This document shows, in pieces, positions 1 through 11,823 of a stretch of DNA of 64,000 bases. This stretch comes from Siphonodentalium dalli (Eukaryota > Mollusca > Scaphopoda > Gadilida > Siphonodentaliidae), in contig CP136068.1 of the NCBI GenBank assembly GCA_032622095.1, positions 8,595,314 through 8,659,313 of the forward strand, given 5' to 3'. The notes below the pieces were generated by a model. The model did not search any database. It was given only the letters and a program-made list of their open reading frames with translations, and was not told the DNA's origin. Within the stretch, counting starts at the first letter, position 1; every line of letters begins with the position of its first letter. The position numbers and the translations under genes are program-made.

Positions 1-2040
1 CACATAATTATCAGCAAATATATTCTACAAATCAGCCACTGATACGGTCGCATGCTGTATCGACAATTCTTTGTTCACCCTAGTTTTGATACATATGCGC
101 GTGTAATCTTGACTAGTTTCAAGCAAACTTTTTGTTGTCAAGTTATTATGTACTTACATTTTTATCCATGATTATAACACTCACTGAACGAAACGTGGGG
201 TGTACATATATCACGATATCACGTATTTACCATGTATCGAATATACGTGGAATTTACGGCAAATGCACGTAAACCCAAAATATCGCACACAGGGGGGCAA
301 AAGCATATTGTAACAACCAACAGCCCGTTGGCCGATATAACTGACATCAGCACGTGCTACATAACTCATGTCTCTAGCGGTCGGCGGCGCTTATATTAAT
401 TGAATACACTAAAGCTTCTCGCTGCTTTACCGTCATGCACGTTTGTATGAAGAAACCACTCCAATGTACAGTCAATGCCACACCTATTTAGAGAGCGGTC
501 AGTGTCAGACATGAGAGAATCAAAGACGTCACATATATTTGGATATAGTGCTATAGACCTGCTTGCTGTGTACACCTACTGTAAGACATCGAATTCTAGG
601 AATGTATAAATGTATGCAATTTGTATATTCATATATAATTTGTATGTTCGACTTATAGTTTCCATGCAATATTCACTATGCAGTTTTCCTATTTTTGAAC
701 ATGTTCACATACTCCCTCTATTTTCCAGATCAATATCTTACATTAACCACCAAGATTCTGCGATTGGGTGACATGGGTAATGAATTGTGTTGTCTAGTGT
801 ATATATCAAGCTGGTTATAATGATGCATAGAATTGGAATATATTAAGTTTGTTGTAAAGGGCATGTACATATAGAAATAACTGTATCCGCACAAGTATCA
901 TTTTTCATTTAGAATATAAATCAGGCGTACATTGTACGTATATTTTATATTTAAAGCATCCACAAGTGTGTCATTTCGAATGTAAATAGTGCTATAATTG
1001 TTCGAATATATGTAATTTAATTTCTTTTAAACGTCATATATTTCCATTAAATGTCTAAATATATTGCGGATACGGCTCATGTAAATATACACACATTTGA
1101 CATATACATGGGATTTACGGACACGTAATTTCCACATAAATGACGTTTAAATGAAATTGAATTCAAAACAGGTTGCGGTGTCTATTTTTCGTTTTGCGTG
1201 ATACCAGTTCTATCACCAACAGTTAAATACGAAATGAATGTGTGTTCTCGGGTTATATTTTACATAAATGAGCGCCGCCAAACTAATTTATATTAAATTA
1301 GTTCTACAAGTTGTATCCAAACAAATATAAGCTCCTCCCACGAAGTAATATGTGTGGAAACCTCAATTGCTTCCCGGTGGTATATGGTTTATGTTTTTTC
1401 CGAAATTAATCCTGTGTGCCAATATACCAAACCCTTCGTGAGTAGATCTGGTTAAATTTAATGGCGTTTATCGTAATATCACTCGCAATCCATACACACC
1501 ATTATAAACATGATATGTTGATTAGTCATCACACATCACATTTTAGCAAGGAAAAACTATTCTAAACTTCTGGGGTGAAATCAAATTAATATTGCTTTCC
1601 TTATCACAACCAAAGGGGATATAAAGACTCATTCAATGAGAAATATAGTTCCATTTTAAATGTATCGTGTATTCTTGCACACCCTTATCACCCATGTTTA
1701 CCTCACAATACCACTAAATAACACAACAAATAACAAATTGAATATCAAAAAATATATATATAATTAATAGATAATATAGTTCCGGCATTGCTATCGTTAT
1801 AATTTCGCTAAGCTCCTACGTCATTGTAAGTGCCGATAATACACGTGTGCCTTAGTGCAAATACGGGGCTAATTGTGTGAAAAACAAGATATACAGACAA
1901 GCAGGGGTGTGGAAACAAATCGCGAAAACGATGCTGAAACAATTTATTTTTCGACCAAGTTACCCACCATCCCCTTTACCCCATATTTGTTAAAGCCTTT
2001 TTACTAAACTTCTTATTGAGAATACCACCATGGGTGTAAC
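1..2040. other. AT-rich non-coding DNA, no gene seen
   Basis: I see no ORF longer than 60 codons, no clear splice-bounded exon and no strong repeat here. The sequence is AT-rich with short AT tracts, for example near 1750-1765. It may be intergenic or intronic. Confidence 0.5.
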
Positions 2041-2244
2041 CAAATTTTCTCTAAGGCGGGTTCGCCAGCTGATTCCAACGATACAGTTGACACGGAGAGC
2101 GCAGTGGATGGGGCCATATCAGCTCAGAACATTGCATGACACGGTGACGGACTCGCCGCACAACAAAACGTTCAAACTATTGCACGGGTGGTTCGTGTGC
2201 GACATATGAGTATACTATGTATGTATTGTCTGAGTGGATTAACG

Positions 2245-2545
2245 CCAATAGTTCAGTACGAACGGTTCTGGATGCCTGTTGAGAAACTAATATAATATTT
2301 AAAATCGCGCGATTCCCTACTAAGCGTGAGCGTCCTAATTGTAGACTCCAACTGCTTCGAACTTGGATATTTTTTTTGTCCAATAGTTCAGTACGGAAGA
2401 TTCTGGACGCCAGGGGATTCTTCAGTTCGAGAACCAAACATAATATTTTAAATAGAGCGACCCCCTACAAAGCAATAGCGTCGTAAGGGTAGACTACAAA
2501 TGCTTCGAACATGGATACTTGTTGTGTCCAATAGGTCAGTACTTA
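2245..2545. repeat. Diverged tandem duplication, ~140-bp unit
   Basis: The motif CAATAGTTCAGTACG starts units at about 2245 and 2381, and a decayed third start lies near 2529, so the spacing is 136 and 148 bp. Each unit continues with a 'ttctggaygcc' stretch, an 'aatattt' tract, a 'ccctac' block and 'tgcttcgaac..ggata'. A related CAATAGTTCAG motif recurs near 40677, so this is probably a dispersed repeat that was locally duplicated. No coding content is apparent. Confidence 0.65.
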
Positions 2546-2576
2546 GAAGTTGACCGACTTGTCAGTCCGTTAACAT

Positions 2577-2935
2577 GTTGGTTTCCGACCGATAATTCCA
2601 GTTCGGAGTATTTGATCTGAACCAAGTCTGGTATGATTGTGTATATCCGCCATAACAGCATATCTCAAGTTCAAATATAGTTTCCGTCTAATTGTTTTTA
2701 CATGAGTTACGGTCATATTTCGACATATAATTTTTTGACAGATTTCATAACATTTCGGTTTCCGACCGACAAACTCCTGTTTTGATTATTTGATCTGAAC
2801 CAAAGCTGGTATGCGTGTTTCCTAGATAAAATATAGCCCGAGTTCGAATATGGGTTATGTCCAATTATGTTCACATGGAGTACGGCCCTTTATCGACCGA
2901 ATTTCACCGCATGTTTGTCATTGAATTTGGAGGAA
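2577..2935. repeat. Diverged tandem duplication, ~177-bp unit
   Basis: GGTTTCCGACCGA occurs at about 2580 and 2757. In both units it is followed by 'tatttgatctgaaccaa' and then 'ctggtatg', giving a period of about 177 bp. The units have drifted noticeably. No gene is visible. Confidence 0.65.
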
Positions 2936-2945
2936 TATCATATAT

Positions 2946-3654
2946 ACTTTGTAAGCTCAAATTGTTATTGTATTTTGCGGTAGTATAGTACGAAATGGCT
3001 AACGGAAGTAGTTTGTCGCGCCTAGCGATGCTCTTGTTTAGTTATTTCAGACGGTAGTTTGTCAAGTCAGGACCATTATATTACGAGTCTTATGTTTTGC
3101 ATTACTTTTAATTTTATATAAATATTTTCAATTATTAATGACTAATTTGTCATTCCTAATGTGGAATACAGATTGTTGATAATATTGGGACAAATTATAT
3201 ATATAACACGCGTAAAACTTTTCGGGTTTACTCGATAACTTTAATCGAAATAAGAGTTATTTCTTATAATTTAATTCCAGTATTGGTAATCAGAACGTCT
3301 ATATTTGGCAGTATATTTCCATAAAAGTGATTCATTCCTTACGATCAAGAGTTATGCCTTCGGGCCAAACACCTGTCGATTACGGATCCAGGGAAGATAT
3401 ATTTCATTTTGATCATTTCTATTGGTTCCTGATCTGCAGTCAACAATGTTTGCACCGTGGCAAACACGTGTGTCGCTGCTGTTCGCGATTTCTGGAAGAG
3501 AGACCGACACCGACGAATCATATTGAGAAACAACTTTAAGGACTTAAGGACTATATATCCTAACATTTTGGGAAAATACTGGATAAATGTCAATATGAAG
3601 AAACATTGAAATAACCATCACTAATTTGTGCCCTTTGAGCACGTTTTGGCTATA
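2946..3654. other. No gene supported
   Basis: Overlapping 70- and 82-codon ORFs on opposite strands at 3327-3593 have no recognisable domain and look like chance reading frames. I see no repeat structure beyond short AT tracts. Confidence 0.4.
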
Positions 3655-3878
3655 TAATAAAAATTTCAGCCTGTTCTCAGGAAACAATCTGCTTATAATA
3701 GAACATAGTTTGGGTAGATAATCTGATTACAATCGCCTCATTTTGAGTCGATAATGTGCTGAAAATGGGAAATTTTAGTCATATTATCGACTCAAAATGA
3801 GGCGATACTACGCAGATTATGTGCGGACAATGAGACAAATAAGTCAACTCACAATTGTTTAGGTGTACACTCTTTATG
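3655..3878 (-). repeat. Dispersed repeat family R, left half of a split copy
   Basis: This is part of a family recognised by CAGCCTGTTCTC, 'gactcaaaatgaggcgat', 'gtacactctttaa' and 'cactgtggcccgcgcca'. This copy stops after 'gtacactcttta' and resumes at about 5567 with 'catgtggtttcattgtggtccgcgcc', so it was split by the 1.7-kb TIR element. Other copies lie at 12.59-13.23, 23.4-24.3, 30.6-30.8 and 58.86-59.3 kb. No ORF or transposase is visible, and the class is unknown. Confidence 0.65.
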
Positions 3879-5566
3879 GCCGGATTCGTCTTCTCCGGTT
3901 TAAACCTCCGAGTTTAAACCTGGTTTAAACCTACATTGGCGGTCCAGCCAAACCGGGTCTAAGGGGGCGTTTTTGTCGTTCAGTTTTGCCAGCTAATTGA
4001 CAACTCAATTCGGTGATATGAGCATGCAGTCAAACTGCCCTCTTACCAATGGGACCAAAAGACAGGGCGATATAATGGTTATTGACACGTCATAAATTAT
4101 CGCGAATGCGTACACGCTCAATGTATTATTCATTGAGAAACAAGTATCGCTCATGGACCATTAATGCAATCTCATTCTGGGTTTATATCAATCGGACAAA
4201 GGGCATGTCTCTCAACACGAGTTCCATGCGCTGTGCATCACTTTGTGATAGATCTTCAGCAAGATGCTTTACCCGCGAAGACAAATGTATATCTGTATAT
4301 CTGTATATATTAAAGAGTATATGAACTGTCTATCTGTATGTCCGTTTGTCTGCTCGCAACTGTTCTCCAATACCACTGGACCGATTTAAATCATATTAGG
4401 TGTGATGACTCTGATGGTATAACGGCGTTAGGTGTTAAAACTTTTGATTTAAAATAAGACATATTTAATTAAAAAAAAAAAAAATTTAATTGTGTTGTTA
4501 AATTGAGTAAGGAGTTGAATCTAACAACAAACAAAATTGAAACTTTAAATTAATATTTTTTTTGTTTTAAATTTAATATTTTATTTTTTAATTACAAGGT
4601 GCGCGAATATATCGCAAACTCCTATCGCACACATGGGTCGCAGGCCCCTCTGGCGCTGCTGATTAAAGGCTCCAAAATCGAGTCAGTTCTGGACCAAGAG
4701 GTCAGTCGAGTAAAGGCAATTTGCTTATGTGTGCACACCACAAGCGGCATATGAACTATTGGAAGTGGGACAGCTCGTAATAAAGAAATATATTACATGG
4801 GGTGATTTTTTTCAATGTAATAAATTTCCCGTCTGACATGCAGAAATCAAAAGGTTCCCAGGTTTTGAACTGGTAGAATATTATGGAAATTTATGGGCGT
4901 AGCCAGAGTAGAGCTTTGTTGCATGATCTAAATCAAAATAAGTTATCAAATTTGATTCATATAGCAATATAAGTTTAGGATTGCAAACTATGTATATATC
5001 TGGTCATGCAGTAGCATCGTTAGGTGTCAAAACTAAAACGTTGGACCCTTCAAATTAATTCGTATAAAACACCAGTATGTGTGATTGTCACAAGCCAAAC
5101 ATAAAAAATCAAAAGATAGTTGTAAAAATCATATTGAAGGAACATGTCCATATATAACACCAGTCGGCAGTCACTATTTAGACACGCCCTCACTCGAGAT
5201 TATTTACAGCTCCACCATTTCACTAATTGTTTGACAATTCTTAACGACGATGAAGAAAAGACGGATTCGTCATCTCAAGTTTAGCGTCGGTAATGCTGGT
5301 TTAGCTGGACCGCCGAATTAGATGGTTTAGTTGCCGGTTTAAGCTTATAAAACTCCAAAAAAATATCAAAATTTTGCAAACCTTTCCCCACACGCTTTAT
5401 AGGTGTGAGTGCTTCTCGCTTATAAATTTCCAATCAAAATATGCTCGCTGTCGTATATATTGATTTTCGCAATCAACTAAATGAGGCGGATTTTGCTGAC
5501 TTACGGCGGTTTAAACCTAGACGTTTACGTAGACAAGGTTTAAACATGAGATGACGAATCCGGCCC
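3879..5566. mobile_element. TIR DNA element (~1.7 kb) inserted in family R
   Basis: The left end reads GGCCGGATTCGTCTTCTC and the right end is the inverted GAGATGACGAATCCGGCC. Both ends carry subterminal GGTTTAAACC palindromes. The flanks join into one continuous dispersed repeat (family R) that is uninterrupted at about 12.97 kb, which independently marks the borders. The interior has no transposase ORF, so it is non-autonomous. An internal copy of the same end (ACGGATTCGTCATCTC at 5261) suggests a shorter MITE of about 300 bp (5261-5563) nested at its right side. The superfamily is not assigned. Confidence 0.7.
4857..5563 (+). repeat. Dispersed repeat, copy 1 (paired with 21992-22817)
   Basis: From 'cccaggttttgaactggta' onward this matches 21992-22817 in the same orientation, with many substitutions and some indels. 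Shared landmarks are 'gggcgtagccagagta', 'aggattgcaaactatgt', 'gacacgccctca', 'tatttaca' and the GGATTCGTCATCTC end. It is therefore a repeat unit larger than the 300-bp MITE at its right side. Confidence 0.7.
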
Positions 5567-5715
5567 ATGTGGTTTCATTGTGGTCCGCGCCATAAACGAA
5601 ATAACGGGCATGAGTCAATTATCTGCTTATATCATAATCAAATAATCATATTTTAGGTCGATTATGTGCGATTTCCGCGAGGATAAGTTGCAAATTTAGA
5701 TATTTTGTTCTGTAG
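5567..5715 (-). repeat. Dispersed repeat family R, right half of the split copy
   Basis: Starts 'catgtggtttcattgtggtc' and continues 'cgcgccataaacgaaataacggg', the diagnostic core of family R. It continues the fragment that ends at 3878. Confidence 0.65.
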
Positions 5716-7570
5716 AAAACTGAAACTGTATGCCCAAATTATCAGTCAAAGATTTAATTGTGCCTACCTCTGAGGGAAATATGTGCTCAGGTGAAATCTT
5801 GGTAAATCAAGCAGTTATTTTTTTTTACAGAGGATTTGTTAGTCAATTCTACTAAAATCTTCAATTACTACGAACTAAGAATGTTACAATGAAATATTTT
5901 ACTGTTCACTTCCTTAAGAAGTTACTTTTGCAGTAAATTACCTTGAGTTGACAGTTTTCAAGGAGTGCTACTATTTCCTGCTTTATAATTTGAGTATTAT
6001 ATAGTCCTTAATTGATACTAATGAAACAACAATTGTTTAAACAGACATGGCTCATTCGAACCTCCAATGTTTTTCTGCGTAATTTGGAGCGAAGGATACG
6101 ATAGGTCGATAAAAAAAGTAGCTATTGATATATCGGCTTCATAGGCTCTGGAAAAAAAACACTTGCCAAATTCGAAGCCATTTTTCAGCCGCTTTCAACT
6201 TTTCGCCAGAAGTCAGATAAACGCTCTTAATTACTACCATATCAGTACCATATCAGGAATAGGCTACCACGTAACGCTCTTTTCTGTTCCATGTTGTGAA
6301 AATGGTTGTTTTGTGTTTGGGACCAACACACCTTATTCGCAGTTGTATTTTTCATTACTTCAGTGCGTCTTTTTGTGTTACATAATGAATGTTCGTAGAA
6401 AGGTAGTTCAGATATTTATCGACCTATTTCGATACTGAGAACAATTCAAAAGCTAATAATAGTATGTGTATTTCGGACCAAAAACGCCATGTGGCTTATA
6501 CTACAGGAAACATAATGCAACTCGGCGGGCTATACATTACCATAGATACTGTGGAAATATTTTCGACAGTGCATCGCTTGATACCTGCGTCACTCGGGAT
6601 AGTTCCTTTAGCGCTTCAATTTGAATGGACTGAAAAGGTTGATACGAAAGGCTATGTCAATATCGCTATGAATGTTCTGCTCTATGTGCTACATTGATCA
6701 GGTTTCACTCGCAGTCATGCGAACAACGTCGCTATATATTGAATGGTGTATCCTACCGATGCGTCATAGTCCTGACATTTCAAATTTAACATGTGATAAG
6801 TATCGTTTGTTTTACTTTCATGATGTCTCTATTCACAAATCGCCTACTGCGAATGTATTGATCGCATATCCAAATGGATCAAGGCCTTCAAAGTGGGCTC
6901 ATGGGTAATGACTTACTTTTTATATAAAAGTAAGTAAAAAAAAACTATCAGCAAGGAGAACTAGATTGCCTTGGTTTTTATTTCGATTACTAAGAACTTG
7001 CCAATTATGAGCTATCGAATGTCAAAACCATTGGTATTGAAATATTACCGTTGCCGATGAACGTCCAATTAGTCCAATATCATGTACCAACATTTAATTC
7101 AACCTTCATGGTAAAATAGTAAAAGGTGAACGGATTGAAAATTCTGAAAATCATGTTCAGAATAAAATATATGAACATACAACCGGATTCGCTGACATTT
7201 GTGATTTGTTGACAAACAAGTGAAAACAGGTGTTTACATACCAATGTTTTCAACACGCGGGATTTCTTTACTGATAATTATCAATAATCGATATAAAAAA
7301 ATATGGCATTCTTTAATGTGATGTTTCTACACAAGTTTATATGTGTAGTACATTTACCCACTGCGAGTACATTTGGTTACCTTTCAATGTTTGCACACAA
7401 TTACTTCAACACTCGAACAGTCTGTATTGGAGATATTTCTCTAATAATCACTATAACATGTTTTTATCCATGTCTCTATGTGCATCGTAGTGATGGTATC
7501 TTCTATATCTATATTTGCAAAAGTATGTTTGTCTGTGTTCTGTAGAAATCGTCTATATTCTATGTTATCT
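5716..7570. other. No gene supported
   Basis: Several 70-95-codon plus-strand ORFs (6163-6438, 6464-6697, 6672-6908, 7303-7545) have no recognisable motif and no plausible splice context. I treat them as chance. No strong repeat was seen. Confidence 0.4.
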
Positions 7571-7572
7571 AT

Positions 7573-7613
<41 letters not shown>
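7573..7613. repeat. (GT)n microsatellite
   Basis: An uninterrupted run of about 20 GT units follows 'ttatctattat'. It sits between two diverged copies of 'tatatttgcraa..gt..gtctgtgtt' (near 7507 and 8330), which flank the tandem repeat that follows. Confidence 0.9.
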
Positions 7614-7617
<4 letters not shown>

Positions 7618-7639
7618 GTGTGTCTGTGTGTGTGTTCGC

Positions 7640-8330
7640 GATGAACTCGAAAACGACCGAGCCGATTTCGATCAAACTTGGTATGTGGGGGTATTTTCGG
7701 CCGTGGGGTGGCATGGGCCTATTAATTTGTCCGCACAAAGTGACCTTGACATTGAAATCGGGTCATTTCAAGGTCAAACGCCCGAATATCACGGGATTTC
7801 GATGAAACTTGGTATGTGGGGGTACGTTCGGCCGGGGAGTGACATAGGCCTATTAATTTGCCCGTGCGACGTGATATTGACCTTGAAATCGGGTCATTTC
7901 AGGGTCAAACGCCCGAATATCACGGGATTTCGATGAAACTTGGTATGTGGGGGTCCTTTCGTGTGGTGAGTCTCATAAGCATATTCATTTGCCCGTGCGA
8001 CGTGACATTGACCTTGAAATAAGGTAACTTCAAGGTCAAATCGCCAATTTTTATGGGATTTCGACGAAATTTTATAAGTGGGGTTACTTTTGTCCACCGA
8101 TTGTTTTGGACGGGCCATATCGTGACCCCGACATGACCTTGATCTTCAAAATGATCAATTCAAGGTCAAATCTGGTAAATCCGGATGGATTTCGACGGGC
8201 ACGTTTGTCGGGTACTTTTGTCCGGGCAGTGTTTTGGACTGGTCAAATCGTGACCCCACTTGACCTTGACATTCAAAATGGACAATTCAAGGTCAAAGCC
8301 CGGACGAAGTCGGGTCACATTCTAGTATGT
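7640..8330 (+). repeat. ~131-bp tandem repeat of the 'aaggtcaa' type
   Basis: The phrase GATTTCGATSAAACTTGGTA starts units at about 7664, 7796 and 7926. Decayed forms follow at 8058 and 8189, so the spacing is 130-132 bp. Each unit carries 'cctattaatttgyccg', 'gaccttgaaatcgggtcatt' and 'caaggtcaaacgcccgaa'. The overlapping 96- and 102-codon ORFs are products of this periodicity. I recall similar 'gaaacttggt / aaggtcaaggtca' repeats as widespread in mollusc genomes, which is the main taxonomic hint here. Confidence 0.8.
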
Positions 8331-9571
8331 CTATATTTGCGAATGTCTATCTGGCTGTGTTTTATAGAAATTCATAGGGGACCATCTAGATGGCACCAGA
8401 TCGGTATTGTTTATGAGGAAGATAATGGTTCCGGATAGAAATTTCTATAGTGACGCTTTTGCGGTCATGTGCAGAAAGGGGATGGACATAAAGTTGTTTT
8501 ATCGGCAATGTACACCAATCTTATACACAATCATGTATAGGATATGAGGAATCTATTGGAGTGGTTTATATATGGTTAAAGTGGCAACGTTCGAGTCAGT
8601 GGTACTGTAGAGGGCACTCAATTGATAAACAATAATTTTAGCGCTGATTTCTACCAAATTGATACACATTCTGCTCCATGATACAGGGTTTCTAATCGTA
8701 TGATTTAACGACGCCAACTTGGTGTTGTTTGGGTGAGAGATGGTGGTGGCACGAAATTTGATAACAAATTGCTTAGAACAGAGCGTTCCGTGTTATTCTG
8801 TTTCCAACATGGTATAAATAAAGAGCGTTTGTTTCATTTCTGTGCGAACAAATTGAAAATCGCTGGAAATTGACTGAACATGGCAAGTATTTATTTTAGC
8901 ATATAAAGCCGGTATATTAATAGCTCATGTATTTGTGAACATATCGTATACCTCCATCCAAAGTACGCAGACGAGATTTGGAAGCTCGAGTGAGCCGTGT
9001 CCGTTGAAATCAATATCAAAATATGCGCGAAACGAACAAAGGGACCGCTTGCTCATTTGCGCTGAATAAATTCTTCCTGTTCGGGAGACTGCCCCTTTGT
9101 GCTGAGTCCCTCGGCCGTAGCTTGTTGTGGGGTTTCTCAGAATCCTATATATGCTAACACATTAACAATTGTCCCATAAATTAGGAATGCTTGCCACAAT
9201 TGTATTATTATGCTCACTTATTCTTCAAATCAATTACAATTCCGAGATTAAGGCACTAAACTCGAAACTAGACATCAATCGACAGAAAATAATGATTGGC
9301 GCATTCAATGTCAGTGGCAGTTGACCACGCCATGTCAGTGCCCCTCGGTGAACTAATAAATATAGTACATGACATTTTGACATTTTACATACTCAACAGC
9401 AAGACTTGCCTGATTTCTTATATTATATCGCGCATGGGAATTGTCTCGTTTTTCGTATCTGATGTGGCACTAATTGTGGCGAGTTTTAAAACATGTTCAC
9501 ATGTTATGCGACTTGCATGTATTATGGTGACCGCTTGGCGACGACAGGCCAGTATAACCATGTTATAATTT
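8331..9571. other. No gene supported
   Basis: Only short ORFs (for example 9296-9568) with no recognisable features. No repeat structure was noted. Confidence 0.4.
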
Positions 9572-10154
9572 TGGTAGAGTTGGCTTTGGTACTGAAAGAA
9601 GTTGTAGTCGTTATGGGGAATTAGCATGTATTTTCACAATAGAAATATACGGACATTCCGGTATAGCACACAAACAATTGGATCTCCAGTTGTTATATGT
9701 GAAATGACTGAATGATGGAGTTCCAAAACATAAAGTGCTATATCGCGGTTTTACAAATTCTTATATACAAAGCATGCACAGGTGTGAATTAACGACGCAG
9801 GATTAGATGACCATATTTGCATTATAAAACATCCGATCACCACAATGGCATTAACAGTTTGACAAATAAGTTATTAGTAAAAGTAAAGCTTAGAATACAT
9901 GCGATGAATGGTAAGTAATGAGCACCCGCTTGGGCATGAATTGACATGTTGCATATGAAAAGCCAGCTGATTAATACAAATAAATGTTGTAATTTTGCGA
10001 AAGCCTTATCTAACAAAGAAACGAACCTAACGCGAATACCATAGAAACGGAACACACCTCTGATATTGTCAAACAAATGTAGATAAACAATGGAATAATT
10101 GTCCAAAAATTAGCACTGACATTACACTCGTGAAGTCCGAAATTAACAATACCA
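9572..10154 (-). repeat. LTR-like direct repeat, distal (3') copy
   Basis: This copy is collinear with 11234-11816. On the minus strand it contains a TATA-like stretch (plus-strand cttatata near 9760-9767). A short purine-rich stretch, GAAGAAAG, lies just inside the element and could act as a polypurine tract. Confidence 0.65.
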
Positions 10155-10267
10155 TAGTACTTTCTTCGTTATGGATCCGGAAATGGTTATAATCCAAAGT
10201 TATTGCTGTTTTGTTTTTTTGTAATATTCTGCCGAAGTGGATACAGATTTTAGTAGTCCGGAATTGT

Positions 10268-10666
10268 TCAGTGTTCTATTAGTTTCTCCTGAATGAAATT
10301 AGGAATAGAGCTGGCTGCCACTACACGACGCTCAAAATCGTAGTATTGCACAGTCCATAAATCTTTTCCGTCAGATGTCTTGTGCATATCTTGAACCTCG
10401 CATATTTCATCCGGGTCCCTTGGTGGACCGTATATTAGAGTTGCTGGGTGTCCGGCTCCATTCGACGACTGCTTCCCCGCTATACTAGTTGGGTTATCAA
10501 TGATATAGTCATGTGCGCTGGTGTCCAGATTGTCTCCGTTAACCCATGTTGCACCTTTTACTGATTCACCTTCCCACTTTACTAAAAATTGGAGCGTGCG
10601 ATTGTATGTCCGTGATCTGAGGACTTTCTCAGCTACCGGCCCTAGTTTTTGTGATCTACGAGCCAT
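10268..10666 (-). CDS. HP1-like chromodomain protein, 132 aa
   Basis: Residues ~10-58 read as a chromodomain: VAEKVL, then FLVKWEG (29-33, W31), then ATWVNGDNL (39-47), the usual 'hhVKWxG...TWEPxxNL' pattern. Residues ~84-132 (EICEVQD..., LWTVQYYD, VVAASSIPNFIQEKLIEH) resemble a chromo shadow domain, with a hinge of only ~25 residues. Known HP1 proteins bind methylated H3K9 and dimerise through the shadow domain. Here the third cage aromatic after KWxG is Glu (WEGE), so methyl-lysine binding may be lost. The ORF opens with a basic MARRSQK and ends at a stop, with no introns. It lies between LTR-like repeats, so it may be a captured gene. A pure integrase-tail chromodomain is less likely because no integrase precedes it. 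Confidence 0.65.
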   Translation of the reverse strand: MARRSQKLGPVAEKVLRSRTYNRTLQFLVKWEGESVKGATWVNGDNLDTSAHDYIIDNPTSIAGKQSSNGAGHPATLIYGPPRDPDEICEVQDMHKTSDGKDLWTVQYYDFERRVVAASSIPNFIQEKLIEH

Positions 10667-10782
10667 GAAACAGGGCGTTGTATCAGTTTATGACGTTTCA
10701 GTTGAACTTTCGATGATTGTAGCCGCTGGACAAGAATGAACTGTAGCTTCAACAGTTGACACGGTAGCGGAAGGCGAAACCA

Positions 10783-11160
10783 TTATTCCAATGTCCTGAG
10801 TATAATTTGATGTTTGTGAGTAGCGTTCGGTTGTACGTGGAATGCATTAACACCGAAATCTGTTTTAGAACACATGCTGGTTTGGGTACTCACAGTCTCT
10901 GCAATCGGCATGTTCTCCAATTGGGTTGAAACCGCACACGTTATGGCATCTTCCCCCTGTCTACGCTGTTTTCTTACGTTAAAACAACCCATTCTAGCTT
11001 TGTCCCTTGCTCTATTCGATGGTGATTTGTTCTTAGGTAATGTTGGTTTCGTCCAATTCAAAATTAAGTTGAGATTACCGTTGGTCGTGTTGAAACTCCA
11101 ATTCAAACTGTGTTGTCCGATATCGAATGTCGCCAGAAGGTTTAGAATGTTTGGTATCAT
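10783..11160 (-). CDS. Basic Ser/Thr-rich ORF 1 of the LTR-like element, 125 aa
   Basis: This lies upstream of the chromodomain ORF, just inside the 5' LTR-like repeat. It holds 'WTKPTLPKNKSPSNRARDKARM' near residues 36-57, a SPS-R-RRD-type basic motif that I associate loosely with nucleic-acid-binding ORFs of invertebrate elements. A Ser/Thr-rich tail follows. A different frame stays open for ~42 more codons past the stop (to about 10690), so a single frameshift may have cut the original. No Cys-His knuckle is seen. It could be a gag remnant, but I do not assign a function. Confidence 0.3.
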   Translation of the reverse strand: MIPNILNLLATFDIGQHSLNWSFNTTNGNLNLILNWTKPTLPKNKSPSNRARDKARMGCFNVRKQRRQGEDAITCAVSTQLENMPIAETVSTQTSMCSKTDFGVNAFHVQPNATHKHQIILRTLE

Positions 11161-11233
11161 CTTGTTTTAGTTCCACCAGGATCGTGTATATTACAGCGAG
11201 CCAAAAGGTAACTGCCCGGATTCTCCAACACTT

Positions 11234-11816
11234 TGGTAGAGCTGGCTTTGGTACTGTAAGAAGTTGTAGTCTTTCTGGGGAATTAGCATTTATTTTCACA
11301 ATAGAAATATACGGACATTCCGGTATAGCACACAGACAATTGGATCTCCAGTTGTAATATGTGAAATGACTGAATGATGGAGTTCCAAAACATAAAGTGC
11401 TATATCGCGGTTTTACAAATTATTATATACAAAGCATGCACAGGTGTGAATTAACGACGCAGGATTAGATGACCAGATTTGCATTATAAAATATCCGATC
11501 ACCACAATGGCATTAACAGTTTGACAAATAAGTTATTAGTAAAAGTAAAGCTTAGAATACATGCGATGAATGGTAATTAATGAGCACCCGCTTGGGCATG
11601 AATTGACAAGTTTCATATGAAAAGCCAGCTGATTAATACAAATAAATGTTGTAATTTCGCGAAAGCCTAATCTAGCAAAGAAACGAACCTAACGCGAATA
11701 CCATAGCAACGAAACACACCTCTGATATGGTCAAACAAATGTAGATAAACAATGGAATAATTGTCCAAAAATTAGCACTGACATTACACTCGTGAATTCC
11801 GAAATTAACAATACCA
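11234..11816 (-). repeat. LTR-like direct repeat, proximal (5') copy
   Basis: Collinear with 9572-10154 with no indels. It retains a minus-strand AATAAA (plus-strand tttatt at about 11288), which is mutated in the other copy. The interior immediately after this repeat begins 'aagtgttggagaatccggg' on the minus strand. I could not match it to a tRNA primer-binding site. Confidence 0.65.
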
Positions 11817-11823
11817 TATAATT

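Larger units (their letters stand above)
9572..11816 (-). mobile_element. Compact LTR-retrotransposon-like element with chromodomain ORF
   Basis: Two direct repeats of equal length (9572-10154 and 11234-11816, 583 bp) differ at about 20 positions with no indels. Each starts TGGTA and ends TACCA, the TG...CA inverted ends usual for LTRs. TATAATT occurs just outside both ends (9564-9570 and 11817-11823; one base off the border on the left), which could be a target duplication. Read on the minus strand, the 1.08-kb interior carries a basic ORF and then an HP1-like ORF. It has no gag-pol, RT or integrase. The size and content fit a non-autonomous (TRIM/LARD-like) element. A tandem duplication around a host gene is the alternative. 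Confidence 0.65.

Noticed and set aside
7515-7936. 96- and 102-residue ORFs
   Set aside because: They follow the (GT)n run and the 131-bp tandem repeat.
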